DNA of 64,000 nt from Flavobacterium indicum GPTSA100-9 = DSM 17447 (lineage in GTDB: Bacteria > Bacteroidota > Bacteroidia > Flavobacteriales > Flavobacteriaceae): positions 1,426,001 through 1,490,000 of the forward strand of contig NC_017025.1 in the NCBI RefSeq assembly GCF_000455605.1, in the 5' to 3' direction. Shown piece by piece: positions 1 to 10,755 of the stretch. Every line of letters starts with the position of its first letter. Position 1 is the first letter of the stretch. The notes under the pieces are model-generated. The model was not told where the DNA came from. It worked only from the letters and a program-made list of their open reading frames with translations, and made no database searches. Position numbers and translations under genes: made by a program.

Positions 1-579
1 CGTTCTTTTGAAATATATAATGATACTTTAGCCAATAAAAGAGCCAATCTTATTGCCGGATTCATAAAATTAGCCATGCCTTATCAGAATTTTGAAGTGA
101 GTTATAAAGGAGAAAATTTCAATAAAGAGAAGGTTTTAAATTTGACTCGAAAAGTTGAAATTCATTTTATCATTCAAAGTACACCGATTAAAAAAAATGA
201 ATTGGCAAATCAAATTAAGAAAGCTAAAATTGGTGATTTATTAGTGTTAAAAAATTATAATTTCTATGATTGCTCAGATGTAATTTATCCAGAATCCGAA
301 GAAATTAGAGAAGAATTACTTCAAGTACTAAAAGATAATCCAAAATTAAAGATTGAAATACAAGGGCATATTTGTTGTACACCTGGAAAGGATGAAGAAG
401 AAATTGCTTTAAAACGATGCTTAAGTACCTATAATTATCTGGTATCAAATGGAATAGAAAAATCAAGATTGAAGTATAAAAGTTTTGATGCGACTAAACC
501 TCTATATAAAATTCCTGAAAAAAATGAAGATGAAAAAAAAGCCAACAGAAGAATAGAAATTTTAATACTCGAAAAATAA
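1..579 (+). CDS. OmpA-like protein, two OmpA domains, 5' end outside window
   Basis: The frame is open from base 1 (192 residues visible), so the start lies to the left; the ATG at 76 is internal. The first visible residues (NDTLANKRANLIAGFIK) match the end of the first OmpA-like half of the next gene, and residues from about 75 onward form a second OmpA C-terminal domain ending in NRRIEILILEK. The family normally binds peptidoglycan in the periplasm through a GHTD aspartate and an arginine. Here the motif reads GHICC, so the aspartate is missing while the helix arginine (LKRC) seems kept. It is a paralogue of the gene 40 bp downstream and probably a duplicate. Function beyond cell-envelope association is not known. 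Confidence 0.8.
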   Translation, partial: RSFEIYNDTLANKRANLIAGFIKLAMPYQNFEVSYKGENFNKEKVLNLTRKVEIHFIIQSTPIKKNELANQIKKAKIGDLLVLKNYNFYDCSDVIYPESEEIREELLQVLKDNPKLKIEIQGHICCTPGKDEEEIALKRCLSTYNYLVSNGIEKSRLKYKSFDATKPLYKIPEKNEDEKKANRRIEILILEK

Positions 580-605
580 TTGGCATACTTTTTAAGTTAT
601 ATTTG
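580..605 (+). promoter_or_regulatory. Candidate promoter of the second OmpA-like gene
   Basis: A -7 element TATATTTG (598-605) fits the Bacteroidota consensus TAnnTTTG exactly. TTG at 580-582 could be the -33 element, but the 15-base spacer is shorter than usual. It begins directly after the preceding stop codon and lies 14 bases before the ATG at 620. Confidence 0.4.
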
Positions 606-619
606 TAAAAAACAAATTC

Positions 620-1471
620 ATGAAAACCTATTTCTTTTTATTCTTTTCTTTTATTCTTTCTACACTTTACAGTCAAGAACAAATTGCATTTTATTTTGAT
701 AATAATAAATCAGATTTGAATAAAATAGAATTGGCTAAATTGAACAAATGGATTGCTGAAAATAAGACTTCTAAGATACTTTCAATTACAGGTATGACGG
801 ATGAAGTGGGAACTTCGGGTTATAATGATACGCTTTCACAAAAAAGAGTCACTTTTATATTTAATCAGATTAAAGGAAAAGTGAAAATTAGAGAAGATTT
901 TAAAAGTATTTCATTAGGAGAAAAAGGAGCAAAGTCTAAAGTTAAAGCGGAAAATAGAAAGGCAATAATTCATTATCTTTTAGAAAAAGATTTAGCAAAA
1001 GAAAATGAAATTTTAGGAATTAAACCAAAAGTTGAATCCAATGGTGAAATTGTTCCCATAGAAGAAGTAGATATGCATTTTCCTGTTGGAGCAACCTTAG
1101 AAGAAAAAGTTTCTTTGTCGAAACCCGGAACCTTAATTGTTTTACCAGAAATTCAATTCTATAAAAATTCATTTGGAATTATGCCTATTTCAAAAAAATC
1201 CATTGATGAATTGATCTATATTATGGATAAAAATCCGAATTTAAGAATTGAAATTCAAGGGCATATTTGTTGTGTAACTAAAGACCATAATAATTTGTCT
1301 TTGGAAAGAGCTAAGCAAGTGCGTCGTGTATTGGTAATGAACAGTATAAGACAAGATAGAGTGGTGGTTAAAGGTTATGGAGTTACTAAACCAAAATTTT
1401 CAATTCCAGAAGCTACAGAAGAACAAGCGGCTGCAAACAGACGTGTTGAAATCATGATTTTACAAAAGTAA
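620..1471 (+). CDS. Secreted protein with two OmpA-like domains
   Basis: A 283-residue protein with a signal peptide (about residues 1-18, ending LYSQ). Two OmpA-like domains follow: residues about 20-120 (FYFDNNKSDLN at the start, AENRKAIIHYLL at the end) and about 165-283 (ending NRRVEIMILQK). The first half carries GMTDEVG, close to the classical GHTD motif. The second half carries GHICC in its place, as in the upstream paralogue, with LSLERAK keeping the arginine. There is no lipobox or beta-barrel, so it is probably a soluble periplasmic, peptidoglycan-associated protein. Its own promoter candidate lies just upstream. The precise role is unknown. Confidence 0.85.
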   Translation: MKTYFFLFFSFILSTLYSQEQIAFYFDNNKSDLNKIELAKLNKWIAENKTSKILSITGMTDEVGTSGYNDTLSQKRVTFIFNQIKGKVKIREDFKSISLGEKGAKSKVKAENRKAIIHYLLEKDLAKENEILGIKPKVESNGEIVPIEEVDMHFPVGATLEEKVSLSKPGTLIVLPEIQFYKNSFGIMPISKKSIDELIYIMDKNPNLRIEIQGHICCVTKDHNNLSLERAKQVRRVLVMNSIRQDRVVVKGYGVTKPKFSIPEATEEQAAANRRVEIMILQK

Positions 1472-1542
1472 TAAAGTTTACCAAGGTAATTTTTTTAATG
1501 GGTTAACTTTAAATAAATTGACATTTGGACATATTTATAATA

Positions 1543-1573
1543 TTGTCTAATTGACATTTTTTTTATATTTTTG
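1543..1573 (+). promoter_or_regulatory. Promoter of purM
   Basis: TTG (1543-1545), a 20-base spacer and TATTTTTG (1566-1573) match the Bacteroidota consensus TTG-N17..23-TAnnTTTG. A second TTG lies at 1551-1553. The leader between this box and the ATG at 1598 is a G-poor run of CAA and CAC repeats. The TTG that could extend the gene upstream (1571) overlaps the -7 box, which supports starting purM at 1598. Confidence 0.65.
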
Positions 1574-1597
1574 CGCAAACAACAACAACACAACATA

Positions 1598-2776
1598 ATG
1601 AGCGCTGAAGCAAGTCAACGTTACAACCTTAGAGGTGTTTCTGCATCGAAAGAAGATGTACATAATGCCATCAAAAACATCGATAAAGGTTTATTTCCTA
1701 AAGCCTTTTGTAAAATTATCCCCGATTACTTAACAAATGATGAAAACTATTGTGTGATTATGCATGCTGATGGAGCAGGTACAAAATCATCTTTAGCCTA
1801 TATGTATTGGAAAGAAACGGGTGATTTATCGGTTTGGAAAGGAATTGCACAAGATGCCTTAATCATGAATATTGATGATTTATTATGTGTAGGTGCTACC
1901 GATAATATTTTATTATCAAGTACCATCGGGCGTAATAAAAATTTAATTCCAGCCGAAGTAATTTCGGCAATCATTAATGGTACAGAAGAATTAATTACTG
2001 AACTAAAAAGACATGGAGTTACGATTCATTCTACAGGTGGTGAAACTGCAGATGTAGGGGATTTGGTTAGAACAATAATCGTTGATTCTACTGTAACAGC
2101 TCGAATGAAACGTTCAGATGTTATCGATAACGCCAATATTCAATCGGGAGATGTAATTGTTGGTTTAGCATCTTTCGGACAAGCTACTTATGAATCGTCT
2201 TATAATGGTGGAATGGGAAGTAATGGTTTAACTTCTGCTCGCCATGATGTTTTTGCAAAATACCTAGCTGAAAAGTATCCCGAAAGTTATGATGTTTCTG
2301 TTCCCAATGATTTAGTGTATTCTGGACAAGTTGCATTAACGGATAAAGTAGAAAATAGTCCTATTGATGCAGGGCAATTGGTTTTATCACCAACTAGAAC
2401 TTACGCTCCGGTAATTAAAAAAATTTTAGAAAAATATACTTCTAAAGAGATACATGGCATGGTACATTGTAGTGGTGGGGCACAAACTAAAGTACTTCAT
2501 TTTGTAACTAATGTTCATGTAATAAAAGATAATTTATTTCCAGTTCCACCTTTATTCCAATTAATTCAAGAACAATCTAAAACAGATTGGAAAGAAATGT
2601 ACCAAGTGTTTAATTGTGGACACAGAATGGAATTATATGTTCCTGCTCATATTGCAAATGATATTATTGCAATTTCTAAATCTTTCAATATCGACGCACA
2701 AATCGTAGGTAGAGTTGAAGCGAGTGATAAGGCTGAGTTGACTATCACTAGTGAATACGGAACTTTTAAATATTAA
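1598..2776 (+). CDS. purM: Phosphoribosylformylglycinamidine cyclo-ligase (AIR synthase)
   Basis: PurM closes the imidazole ring: formylglycinamidine ribotide plus ATP gives aminoimidazole ribotide, the fifth step of purine synthesis in the cytosol. The 392-residue product begins MSAEASQRYNLRGVS and shows AIR-synthase family motifs: HADGAGTKSSLAY, the metal/substrate loop MNIDDLLCVGA, GGETADVGD and the C-terminal GRVEAS. It is the longer flavobacterial form rather than the roughly 345-residue enterobacterial one. I chose the ATG at 1598 because an in-frame TTG 27 bases upstream lies in the -7 promoter box. guaA follows 59 bp downstream on the same strand, so two purine genes are adjacent and may share the promoter. 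Confidence 0.93.
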   Translation: MSAEASQRYNLRGVSASKEDVHNAIKNIDKGLFPKAFCKIIPDYLTNDENYCVIMHADGAGTKSSLAYMYWKETGDLSVWKGIAQDALIMNIDDLLCVGATDNILLSSTIGRNKNLIPAEVISAIINGTEELITELKRHGVTIHSTGGETADVGDLVRTIIVDSTVTARMKRSDVIDNANIQSGDVIVGLASFGQATYESSYNGGMGSNGLTSARHDVFAKYLAEKYPESYDVSVPNDLVYSGQVALTDKVENSPIDAGQLVLSPTRTYAPVIKKILEKYTSKEIHGMVHCSGGAQTKVLHFVTNVHVIKDNLFPVPPLFQLIQEQSKTDWKEMYQVFNCGHRMELYVPAHIANDIIAISKSFNIDAQIVGRVEASDKAELTITSEYGTFKY

Positions 2777-2835
2777 TCATCAACGAGTTATTTTTTGAAT
2801 TCAATTTCAAAAATTTAATTCCAAATAAATAAACA

Positions 2836-4365
2836 ATGCAACACAACGTTTTAATTTTAGATTTTGGTTCTCAATACACGCAATTAATTGCAAGAAGAGT
2901 TAGAGAATTAAATATTTTTTGTGAAATTTTCCCATATAATAATATTCCGGAAGATTTAGAAAGCTACAAAGCTGTAATTCTTTCTGGAAGTCCTTTTTCT
3001 GTGCGAGCTGAAGATGCTCCACACCCTGATTTATCTCAAATTAGAGGTAAAAAACCATTACTAGCAGTTTGTTATGGTGCACAATATTTAGCCCATTTTT
3101 CAGGTGGAGAAGTGGCGCCATCAAATATTAGAGAATACGGTCGTGCTAATTTGACTTTTATTAAAGACGACGAATTATTTTTCGATCAAGTAAATATTAA
3201 CAGTCAAGTTTGGATGAGTCATTCAGACACCATCAAAAAATTACCAACTAATGGTGTTAAATTAGCCAGCACTAAAGATGTAGAAAATGCGGCGTATCGT
3301 ATTGAAGGTGAAACTACTTATGCGATTCAATTTCATCCAGAAGTTTACCACTCGGAAGACGGTAAACAAATGTTAGAAAATTTCTTGGTTCGAATTGCTG
3401 AAGTAGAACAAAATTTCACACCAAATGCTTTTGTTGACGAAATTGTAGCTGAAATGAAAGCTAAAATAGGTTCAGATAAAGTAGTGTTAGGTTTGTCTGG
3501 TGGAGTTGATTCTACAGTAGCTGCAGTTTTATTGAATAAAGCAATTGGAGAAAACTTATATTGTATTTTTGTAAATAATGGTTTATTACGTAAAAATGAA
3601 TTTGAAAATGTTTTAAACCAATACAAAGGAATGGGGTTAAATGTAAAAGGAGTAGATGCTTCGGCACGCTTTTTGAATGAATTAGCCGGACAAGATGATC
3701 CTGAAACGAAACGCAAGATTATCGGTCGTGTGTTCATTGAAGTATTTGATGATGAAGCCCATTTGTTAACTGATGTGAAATGGTTAGGTCAAGGAACTAT
3801 TTACCCAGATGTAATTGAATCAATATCTGTAAAAGGTCCTTCTGCTACAATAAAATCGCATCATAATGTTGGTGGTTTACCCGATTTTATGAAGTTACAA
3901 GTGGTAGAACCGTTACGTATGTTGTTTAAAGATGAAGTGCGAAGAGTTGGTAAAACTTTAGGTATTGATGATGAATTATTAGGTCGTCACCCTTTCCCAG
4001 GTCCTGGATTAGCGATTCGTATTTTAGGTGATATTACACCAGAAAAAGTGAGTATTCTTCAAGAAGTTGATGCTATTTTTATCAACGGTCTAAAAGAACA
4101 TGGTTTATACAATAAAGTATGGCAAGCAGGAGCAATTTTATTACCTGTAAACAGTGTAGGGGTAATGGGCGACGAGCGTACTTATGAAAAAGTTGTAGCG
4201 CTAAGAGCCGTTGAGTCTACAGATGGAATGACTGCTGATTGGGTTCATTTACCTTATGAATTTTTAATGAAAATTTCGAATGAAATTATCAACAAAGTTA
4301 AAGGTGTAAATAGAGTGGTATACGATATTAGCTCTAAACCACCTGCAACAATTGAGTGGGAATAA
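2836..4365 (+). CDS. guaA: GMP synthase (glutamine-hydrolysing)
   Basis: GuaA converts XMP to GMP using glutamine and ATP. The 509 residues have the usual two-part architecture. The N-terminal class I amidotransferase has Cys79 (AVCYGAQ) and His167/Glu169 (QFHPEVYH). The ATP pyrophosphatase part has the PP-loop SGGVDS at 221-226, followed by the dimerisation domain ending KPPATIEWE. This is close to the standard length of about 510-525. It lies 59 bp after purM on the same strand. No separate promoter was recognised. An inverted repeat follows at 4387-4450. Confidence 0.96.
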   Translation: MQHNVLILDFGSQYTQLIARRVRELNIFCEIFPYNNIPEDLESYKAVILSGSPFSVRAEDAPHPDLSQIRGKKPLLAVCYGAQYLAHFSGGEVAPSNIREYGRANLTFIKDDELFFDQVNINSQVWMSHSDTIKKLPTNGVKLASTKDVENAAYRIEGETTYAIQFHPEVYHSEDGKQMLENFLVRIAEVEQNFTPNAFVDEIVAEMKAKIGSDKVVLGLSGGVDSTVAAVLLNKAIGENLYCIFVNNGLLRKNEFENVLNQYKGMGLNVKGVDASARFLNELAGQDDPETKRKIIGRVFIEVFDDEAHLLTDVKWLGQGTIYPDVIESISVKGPSATIKSHHNVGGLPDFMKLQVVEPLRMLFKDEVRRVGKTLGIDDELLGRHPFPGPGLAIRILGDITPEKVSILQEVDAIFINGLKEHGLYNKVWQAGAILLPVNSVGVMGDERTYEKVVALRAVESTDGMTADWVHLPYEFLMKISNEIINKVKGVNRVVYDISSKPPATIEWE

Positions 4366-4386
4366 TAAAATATTTTTAATATATTT

Positions 4387-4450
4387 AAGGGTAATATCAA
4401 TTTTCAATTTAGAATTAGTATTTTTGAATTGAATTTTCGAAATTGCCCTT
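4387..4450 (+). terminator. Imperfect inverted repeat: guaA terminator or operator
   Basis: AAGGGTAATATC (4387-4398) is partly complementary to the segment ending GCCCTT (4450), with AATT-rich inner arms. T-rich sequence follows from 4449, as expected of an intrinsic terminator of guaA. A TATTTTTG box (4419-4426), a good -7 element for the next gene, sits in the loop, so the repeat could instead act on that promoter. Confidence 0.45.
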
Positions 4451-4465
4451 TTTAATTTTTTATTT

Positions 4466-6388
4466 ATGAGAAAATTACTTTTTACTGGAATTTTTACATT
4501 TACTTTAGGAATTGCTGGTTTTGCTCAGGCGAAACATACGGTTGTTAAAGGAGAAACTTTATATAGTATTTCAAAAAAATATAAAGTAACTCCAGAAGAT
4601 CTTATTAAATTAAATCCAGAGGTGAAAGATGGGGTAAAAGAAAATTCTGTTTTAGTAATTCCTTCTGCAAATAAGAATGTTAGCTCTAATACTATTGCTA
4701 CAAAACCTGTTTTAAATAAATTTGAATATGTAGTGCAGCAAGGAGAGACACTTTATTCAATTTCTCGTAAATTAAATGTTTCAGTGGATGAATTATTGAA
4801 GAATAATCCAACTGCAAAAGACGGTATTTCTGCTGGACAATCGTTAACTTATTCTGCAGTTAAGAAATATGTTTCAACTGAAACCTTAACTTCAGTTAAA
4901 AAAGATTTACCTTCTTTATACACCATTCAAGCTGAGGAAACTAAATATAGTGTTTCAAAGAAATTTGGAGTGTCAATTGCTGAATTAGAAGAGTTAAATC
5001 CACATATCAAAAATGCCTTTGAAATTGGCATGCAAATCCGATTGAATAAAAATGTTTCATTGCCTAAATCAAATACCGCAACTTCTGAAAATGTTGTGAT
5101 TAATTCAGGTAAAACGATGAATTATACCGTACAACAAGGAGAAACTTTATATGCAATTTCAAGAAAATTTGGTATTTCAGTTGAAGAAATAACCAAAAGA
5201 AACCCCAATGCATTACAAGGATTAACTTCGGGTACTATTCTAGTCTTACCTGAGAAAAAAGAAATAGACGCAACCATTCAGAGTGATTCTGTAAATGGGG
5301 TAAAAAAAAAATTGAATCTGTTAGCGACGGTAAATAAAACGAAGGAACGTAATTTAGTTTTGTTGATGCCTTTTAACATTAATAGAATTGAAAATGATTC
5401 TTCAAAAACAAAACTAGAATATTTAAAATCAGATAAATTTTTAAACATTACCTTAGATTTTTATGCGGGTGCTTTAAAAGCTATTGACTCGGCTAAAGTG
5501 TTGGGTTTACCCATAAAAGTGAAAGTTTATGATGCAGAATCTTCTAAATATTCCTCTAATGTAACTTCCATTATTAAAAACAATAATTTTTCAAATGTTG
5601 ATGTAGTTATTGGACCTTTTACTAATGCATTTGTTGAGTCAGCCGGGGAAGTTTTGTCAGATAAAAATATTCCAATTATTTCTCCTTTAATGAAAGATGC
5701 TGGTAAAGGGGGTAAAAATGTTTTTTATGCTATGCCTTCTGAAGACATTCAACGTGAAGAATTAATAGCTTATTTGAAATCAAAATCCGATGCTATTTTT
5801 TCAATCCATTCTTCTGCGCGCACTTCATTATGTGCCTACATAGCGAATAAAACAACTGGAATTAAATCGTTTTCTTTTAATGAAAAAGGAACCTTTGATT
5901 TTGCAACATTCAAAACGCAATTGGTAAAAGGTAAAAAGAATTTTGTGATTTTAGATTCAGATAAAATTATGCAAGTACTTTCGGTTGTGAATAATTTAAT
6001 TTCATTAAAAAAAGAATTTGATATTCAACTGGTTATTACTGAATTTAATGATGCCTTTGATTTTGAAGATGTTACAGTTAAAAAATTAGCTTCTTTAAAA
6101 TTGCTTTACCCATCAGCAATAAAAGAAAATGACTCTAAAGAAGCCCAATACTTTGCTATGGCTTATCGTAAAGATAACAAAGTAATGCCTAATCAATATG
6201 CCACAAGAGGTTTTGATGTAACTTTTGATGCTATTTTAAGAATGTGTCAGGACAATGGATTTTTAGATACAATAAGTGAGATTCAAACCGAACAAATTGA
6301 AAGTCAGTTTAATTATGTAAATAATAACAATAGAGGGGTTTACATGATGTATTATAATGATGATTTAACTATAAAACAAGCTCAATAA
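4466..6388 (+). CDS. Four-LysM protein with periplasmic-binding-protein-like domain
   Basis: A 640-residue exported protein with a signal peptide (about 1-21, ending GFAQ). Four LysM modules follow at about residues 24-67, 87-130, 150-193 and 213-260, three of them containing GETLY(S/A)IS. From about residue 290 (LVLLMPFNI) to the end it resembles a type 1 periplasmic-binding fold of the branched-chain amino acid receptor kind, with VDVVIGPFTN and IPIISPLMKD motifs. LysM modules bind N-acetylglucosamine in peptidoglycan, so the protein is probably wall-bound in the periplasm. The ligand of the receptor-like part is unknown, and no ABC transporter genes adjoin it. osmC starts one base after its stop, suggesting co-transcription. 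Confidence 0.85.
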   Translation: MRKLLFTGIFTFTLGIAGFAQAKHTVVKGETLYSISKKYKVTPEDLIKLNPEVKDGVKENSVLVIPSANKNVSSNTIATKPVLNKFEYVVQQGETLYSISRKLNVSVDELLKNNPTAKDGISAGQSLTYSAVKKYVSTETLTSVKKDLPSLYTIQAEETKYSVSKKFGVSIAELEELNPHIKNAFEIGMQIRLNKNVSLPKSNTATSENVVINSGKTMNYTVQQGETLYAISRKFGISVEEITKRNPNALQGLTSGTILVLPEKKEIDATIQSDSVNGVKKKLNLLATVNKTKERNLVLLMPFNINRIENDSSKTKLEYLKSDKFLNITLDFYAGALKAIDSAKVLGLPIKVKVYDAESSKYSSNVTSIIKNNNFSNVDVVIGPFTNAFVESAGEVLSDKNIPIISPLMKDAGKGGKNVFYAMPSEDIQREELIAYLKSKSDAIFSIHSSARTSLCAYIANKTTGIKSFSFNEKGTFDFATFKTQLVKGKKNFVILDSDKIMQVLSVVNNLISLKKEFDIQLVITEFNDAFDFEDVTVKKLASLKLLYPSAIKENDSKEAQYFAMAYRKDNKVMPNQYATRGFDVTFDAILRMCQDNGFLDTISEIQTEQIESQFNYVNNNNRGVYMMYYNDDLTIKQAQ

Positions 6389-6389
6389 A

Positions 6390-6794
6390 ATGCCAACATC
6401 AAAAGTAACATATTTAGGAGAATTACGCACTTCTTCTATACATATCAATTCAGGTAGTGAAATTATTTCCGATGCTCCGTTAGATAATAATGGGAAAGGA
6501 GAAGCGTTTTCACCTACAGATACAGTAGTTAATGCTTTAGCCAGCTGTATGTTTACAGTTATGGGAATAAAAGCAAGAGAAATGAATGTTGATTTTTCTA
6601 ATTCAACGGCGGAAGTAACCAAGATTATGGGAACGGATCCAAGAAGAATAACCGAAATTCAGGTTACATTTAACATGTCAATTGCAGTAGATGAAAAAAC
6701 GCAAACCATTTTAGAACGCACAGCGATGACTTGTCCGGTTTTTTATAGTTTACATCCCGATATTAAAAAAGATATACGTTTTAATTGGAAATAA
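6390..6794 (+). CDS. OsmC/Ohr-family peroxiredoxin-like protein
   Basis: A 134-residue protein of the OsmC family, which reduces organic hydroperoxides with a two-cysteine mechanism. Both family cysteines are visible: Cys53 in ALASCMFTVMG and Cys115 in MTCPVFYSLHP. The length fits the family. The start ATG is one base after the LysM gene stop, and a DUF3820 gene follows three bases later, so the three genes probably form one transcript. Whether it belongs to the OsmC, Ohr or YhfA branch cannot be settled by eye. The short central helix linker suggests the general OsmC branch. Confidence 0.88.
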   Translation: MPTSKVTYLGELRTSSIHINSGSEIISDAPLDNNGKGEAFSPTDTVVNALASCMFTVMGIKAREMNVDFSNSTAEVTKIMGTDPRRITEIQVTFNMSIAVDEKTQTILERTAMTCPVFYSLHPDIKKDIRFNWK

Positions 6795-6797
6795 AAC

Positions 6798-7022
6798 TTG
6801 GAAAAAGAACAACTGATTAAACTAGCACATACCAAAATGCCTTTCGGAAAATTCGAAGGGCGTTTTCTTATTGACTTACCCGAACCATATATTGTTTGGT
6901 ATAAAAATAAAGGTTTTCCGAAAGGAGAATTAGGTCAACAATTACAACTGATCTACGAATTAAAATTAAATGGGTTAGAAGATTTAATTCGAAATATTCG
7001 CAATCAATTTCCTCGTCCTTAA
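6798..7022 (+). CDS. DUF3820 family protein (TTG start)
   Basis: A 74-residue protein with the DUF3820 signature: TKMPFGKFEGRFLIDLPEPY followed by GFPKGELG and NGLEDL. The family is small, cytosolic and of undefined function, and some annotations relate it to putative quorum-sensing-regulated proteins. The only in-frame start that preserves the conserved N-terminal helix (EQLIKLAHTKM) is TTG at 6798; the first ATG would begin at MPFGK. It lies three bases after osmC. Confidence 0.8.
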   Translation: MEKEQLIKLAHTKMPFGKFEGRFLIDLPEPYIVWYKNKGFPKGELGQQLQLIYELKLNGLEDLIRNIRNQFPRP

Positions 7023-7061
7023 AGTTTACAAAAAATTAAAAGTAAATGACATGTTTATTAA

Positions 7062-7092
7062 TTGGCACATTGACTAATTAGTATTATCTTTG
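7062..7092 (+). promoter_or_regulatory. Promoter of pyrG
   Basis: TTG (7062-7064), a 20-base spacer and TATCTTTG (7085-7092) match TTG-N-TAnnTTTG. A second TTG at 7070-7072 repeats the double-TTG layout seen at purM. The leader (about 7100-7144) is rich in CAACA and CACAA and has very few G residues. Confidence 0.65.
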
Positions 7093-7129
7093 CACGTTTT
7101 TTGTAAAGAACACAACAACACACAACTAA

Positions 7130-8752
<1,623 letters not shown>

Positions 8753-8815
8753 TTATTGTATCATTTGATAGAATAATGCGACTAACTGAAGACGCAAATA
8801 TTTGAAACACTAAAA

Positions 8816-10696
8816 ATGGAAGAAAAAAAGTTTGATTTTAAATCATTTATTGGATTTACATTAATTTTTGGAATCTTAATGTGGATGATGTATAACAATC
8901 AACCCACAAAAGAAGAATTAGCTGAACAAAAGAAAAAAGAATTAGCAGAAAAAGCAGCTAAAACAGAAAAACCTCAATCCATTACAAATTCTGTTGCTTC
9001 AACAGATTCTGTAACATCACCAGAGTTAAAAGCTAAATATGGTGCTTTTGCCTTTGCAGCAACTTTACCTTCAGCAAAAGAAAATGTTACTGAAATTAAA
9101 AATGATGTATTAAGTTTAAAAATTGCTAACAAAGGTGGTTATATTGAAGAAGCGACCATTTTAGGATTTGAAGCAATTAAAAAAGGTTCTAAAGAATTAG
9201 TTCAATTAATTAAAAAAAACAATGCTAATCTTAACTTAGTTCTTTCAACTAAAGATAATAAAGTATTAAATACTAAGGATTTATATTTTGAGCCAAAAGT
9301 AAGTAAAGAAGGTGAAAATCAAGTTTTAACGATGCAATTAAAAACGGGTGACAATCAGTTTTTAGAATATCGTTACGTTTTGAAACCAAAACAATATATG
9401 TTGGATTTTTCAATTCGTACACAAGGATTAGAAAATGTATTGAATACTTCAAAACCTTCTGAATTAGAGTGGAATTTAAAAACTTACCGAAATGAAAAAA
9501 GTGTATCGTATGAAAATAGATATACTGAATTAGTTTACGAATATGAAGGTGATAAAGATGATTATTTAAGTGCAGCTAAAGATGATGAAGAACAAGTAGA
9601 AAATGTGAGTTATATTGCATTTAAACAACATTTGTTTACTTCTATCTTATTAACGGATACTCCTTTTAAAACGGCTGATTTAAAATCGGACAATTTAGTA
9701 GATGATGAGAAAAAAGATACTGTTTTTACAAAAAACTTTAGTGCTAAAATGCCTTTAGAATTTAAAAATGGAGCTTTATCTTATACGATGAATATGTATT
9801 ATGGTCCTGCTAAATATGAAATATTAAATGGTTACAATAAAAACTTAGATGAAATATTTTCATTAGGTTGGGGTATCTTCGGTTGGATTAATAAATATGT
9901 ATTTATTCCAGTATTTGGATTGTTATCTGGATTTTTACCGTACGGTTTAGCTATTATATTCCTTACTGTTTTGGTAAAAATTGTATTGTCTCCTGTTACT
10001 TATAAATCGTTTGTTTCTCAGGCTAAAATGAAGGTATTACGTCCTGAAATTGCTGAAATCAATGAGAAATTCAAAGATAATCCAATGAAAAGACAGCAAG
10101 AAACAATGTCATTATATTCAAAAGCAGGCGTGAATCCTATGGCAGGTTGTATTCCTGCATTGTTACAAATGCCTGTATTGTATGCATTGATTTATTTCTT
10201 CCCAGCTTTATTTGATTTAAGACAACAATCGTTCTTGTGGGCAGATGATTTATCATCTTATGATAGCATATTTAAATTACCTTTCCATATTCCGTTATAT
10301 GGTGATCACGTTAGTTTATTTCCTATTCTTGCTTCCCTAGCGATTTTCTTCTATATGAAAATGACAACGGGAGATCAAGCAATGCAAGCGCCTCAACAAG
10401 AAGGTATGCCAGATATGGGTAAAATCATGAAAGTGATGATTTATGTATCACCTATTATGATGTTGTTCTTCTTTAATAGTTATGGATCTGGAATGAGTTT
10501 GTATTACTTTATGTCTAACTTAATTACTATTGGTATTATGTTAGTAATCAAGTACTATATTATTGATAATGATAAAATTCATGCTCAAATTCAAGAAAAT
10601 AAAACAAAACCAAAATCTGAATCTAAATTTCAGAAGAAAATGCGTGAAATGATGGAACAGGCAGAAGCCCAAAAAGCTGCGCAAAAGAAAAAATAA
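8816..10696 (+). CDS. yidC: Membrane protein insertase YidC
   Basis: YidC inserts and folds inner-membrane proteins, alone or with SecYEG. The 626-residue product has the Gram-negative layout: an N-terminal membrane anchor (about residues 9-28), a large periplasmic beta domain (about 75-340) and five clustered C-terminal membrane segments starting near residue 360. The conserved core NPMAGCIPALLQMPVLYAL is present. The tail is highly basic (KKMREMMEQAEAQKAAQKKK), as expected for ribosome contact. A strong terminator follows, so it ends the pyrG-yidC unit. Confidence 0.95.
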   Translation: MEEKKFDFKSFIGFTLIFGILMWMMYNNQPTKEELAEQKKKELAEKAAKTEKPQSITNSVASTDSVTSPELKAKYGAFAFAATLPSAKENVTEIKNDVLSLKIANKGGYIEEATILGFEAIKKGSKELVQLIKKNNANLNLVLSTKDNKVLNTKDLYFEPKVSKEGENQVLTMQLKTGDNQFLEYRYVLKPKQYMLDFSIRTQGLENVLNTSKPSELEWNLKTYRNEKSVSYENRYTELVYEYEGDKDDYLSAAKDDEEQVENVSYIAFKQHLFTSILLTDTPFKTADLKSDNLVDDEKKDTVFTKNFSAKMPLEFKNGALSYTMNMYYGPAKYEILNGYNKNLDEIFSLGWGIFGWINKYVFIPVFGLLSGFLPYGLAIIFLTVLVKIVLSPVTYKSFVSQAKMKVLRPEIAEINEKFKDNPMKRQQETMSLYSKAGVNPMAGCIPALLQMPVLYALIYFFPALFDLRQQSFLWADDLSSYDSIFKLPFHIPLYGDHVSLFPILASLAIFFYMKMTTGDQAMQAPQQEGMPDMGKIMKVMIYVSPIMMLFFFNSYGSGMSLYYFMSNLITIGIMLVIKYYIIDNDKIHAQIQENKTKPKSESKFQKKMREMMEQAEAQKAAQKKK

Positions 10697-10701
10697 TTGC
10701 T

Positions 10702-10731
10702 AAAAACCTGTTCATTTGAACAGGTTTTTTT
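10702..10731 (+). terminator. Intrinsic terminator after yidC
   Basis: A perfect 12-bp stem (AAAAACCTGTTC, 10702-10713; GAACAGGTTTTT, 10718-10729) with loop ATTT runs into a T tract. The core AACCTGTTC/GAACAGGTT recurs in the terminator after dsbD. Confidence 0.85.
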
Positions 10732-10755
10732 ATTTAATTTAAAATTTTACAACTG

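Noticed and set aside
1571..1597. TTG start extending purM by nine residues
   Set aside because: The TTG lies in the -7 promoter box and the added KQQQHN residues come from the CAA-rich leader.
3345..3737. Minus-strand open frame of 130 codons inside guaA
   Set aside because: It lies wholly inside a well-conserved gene on the other strand and has no recognisable domain; a codon-usage shadow. The same holds for the minus-strand frames inside pyrG, yifB, tamB and others.
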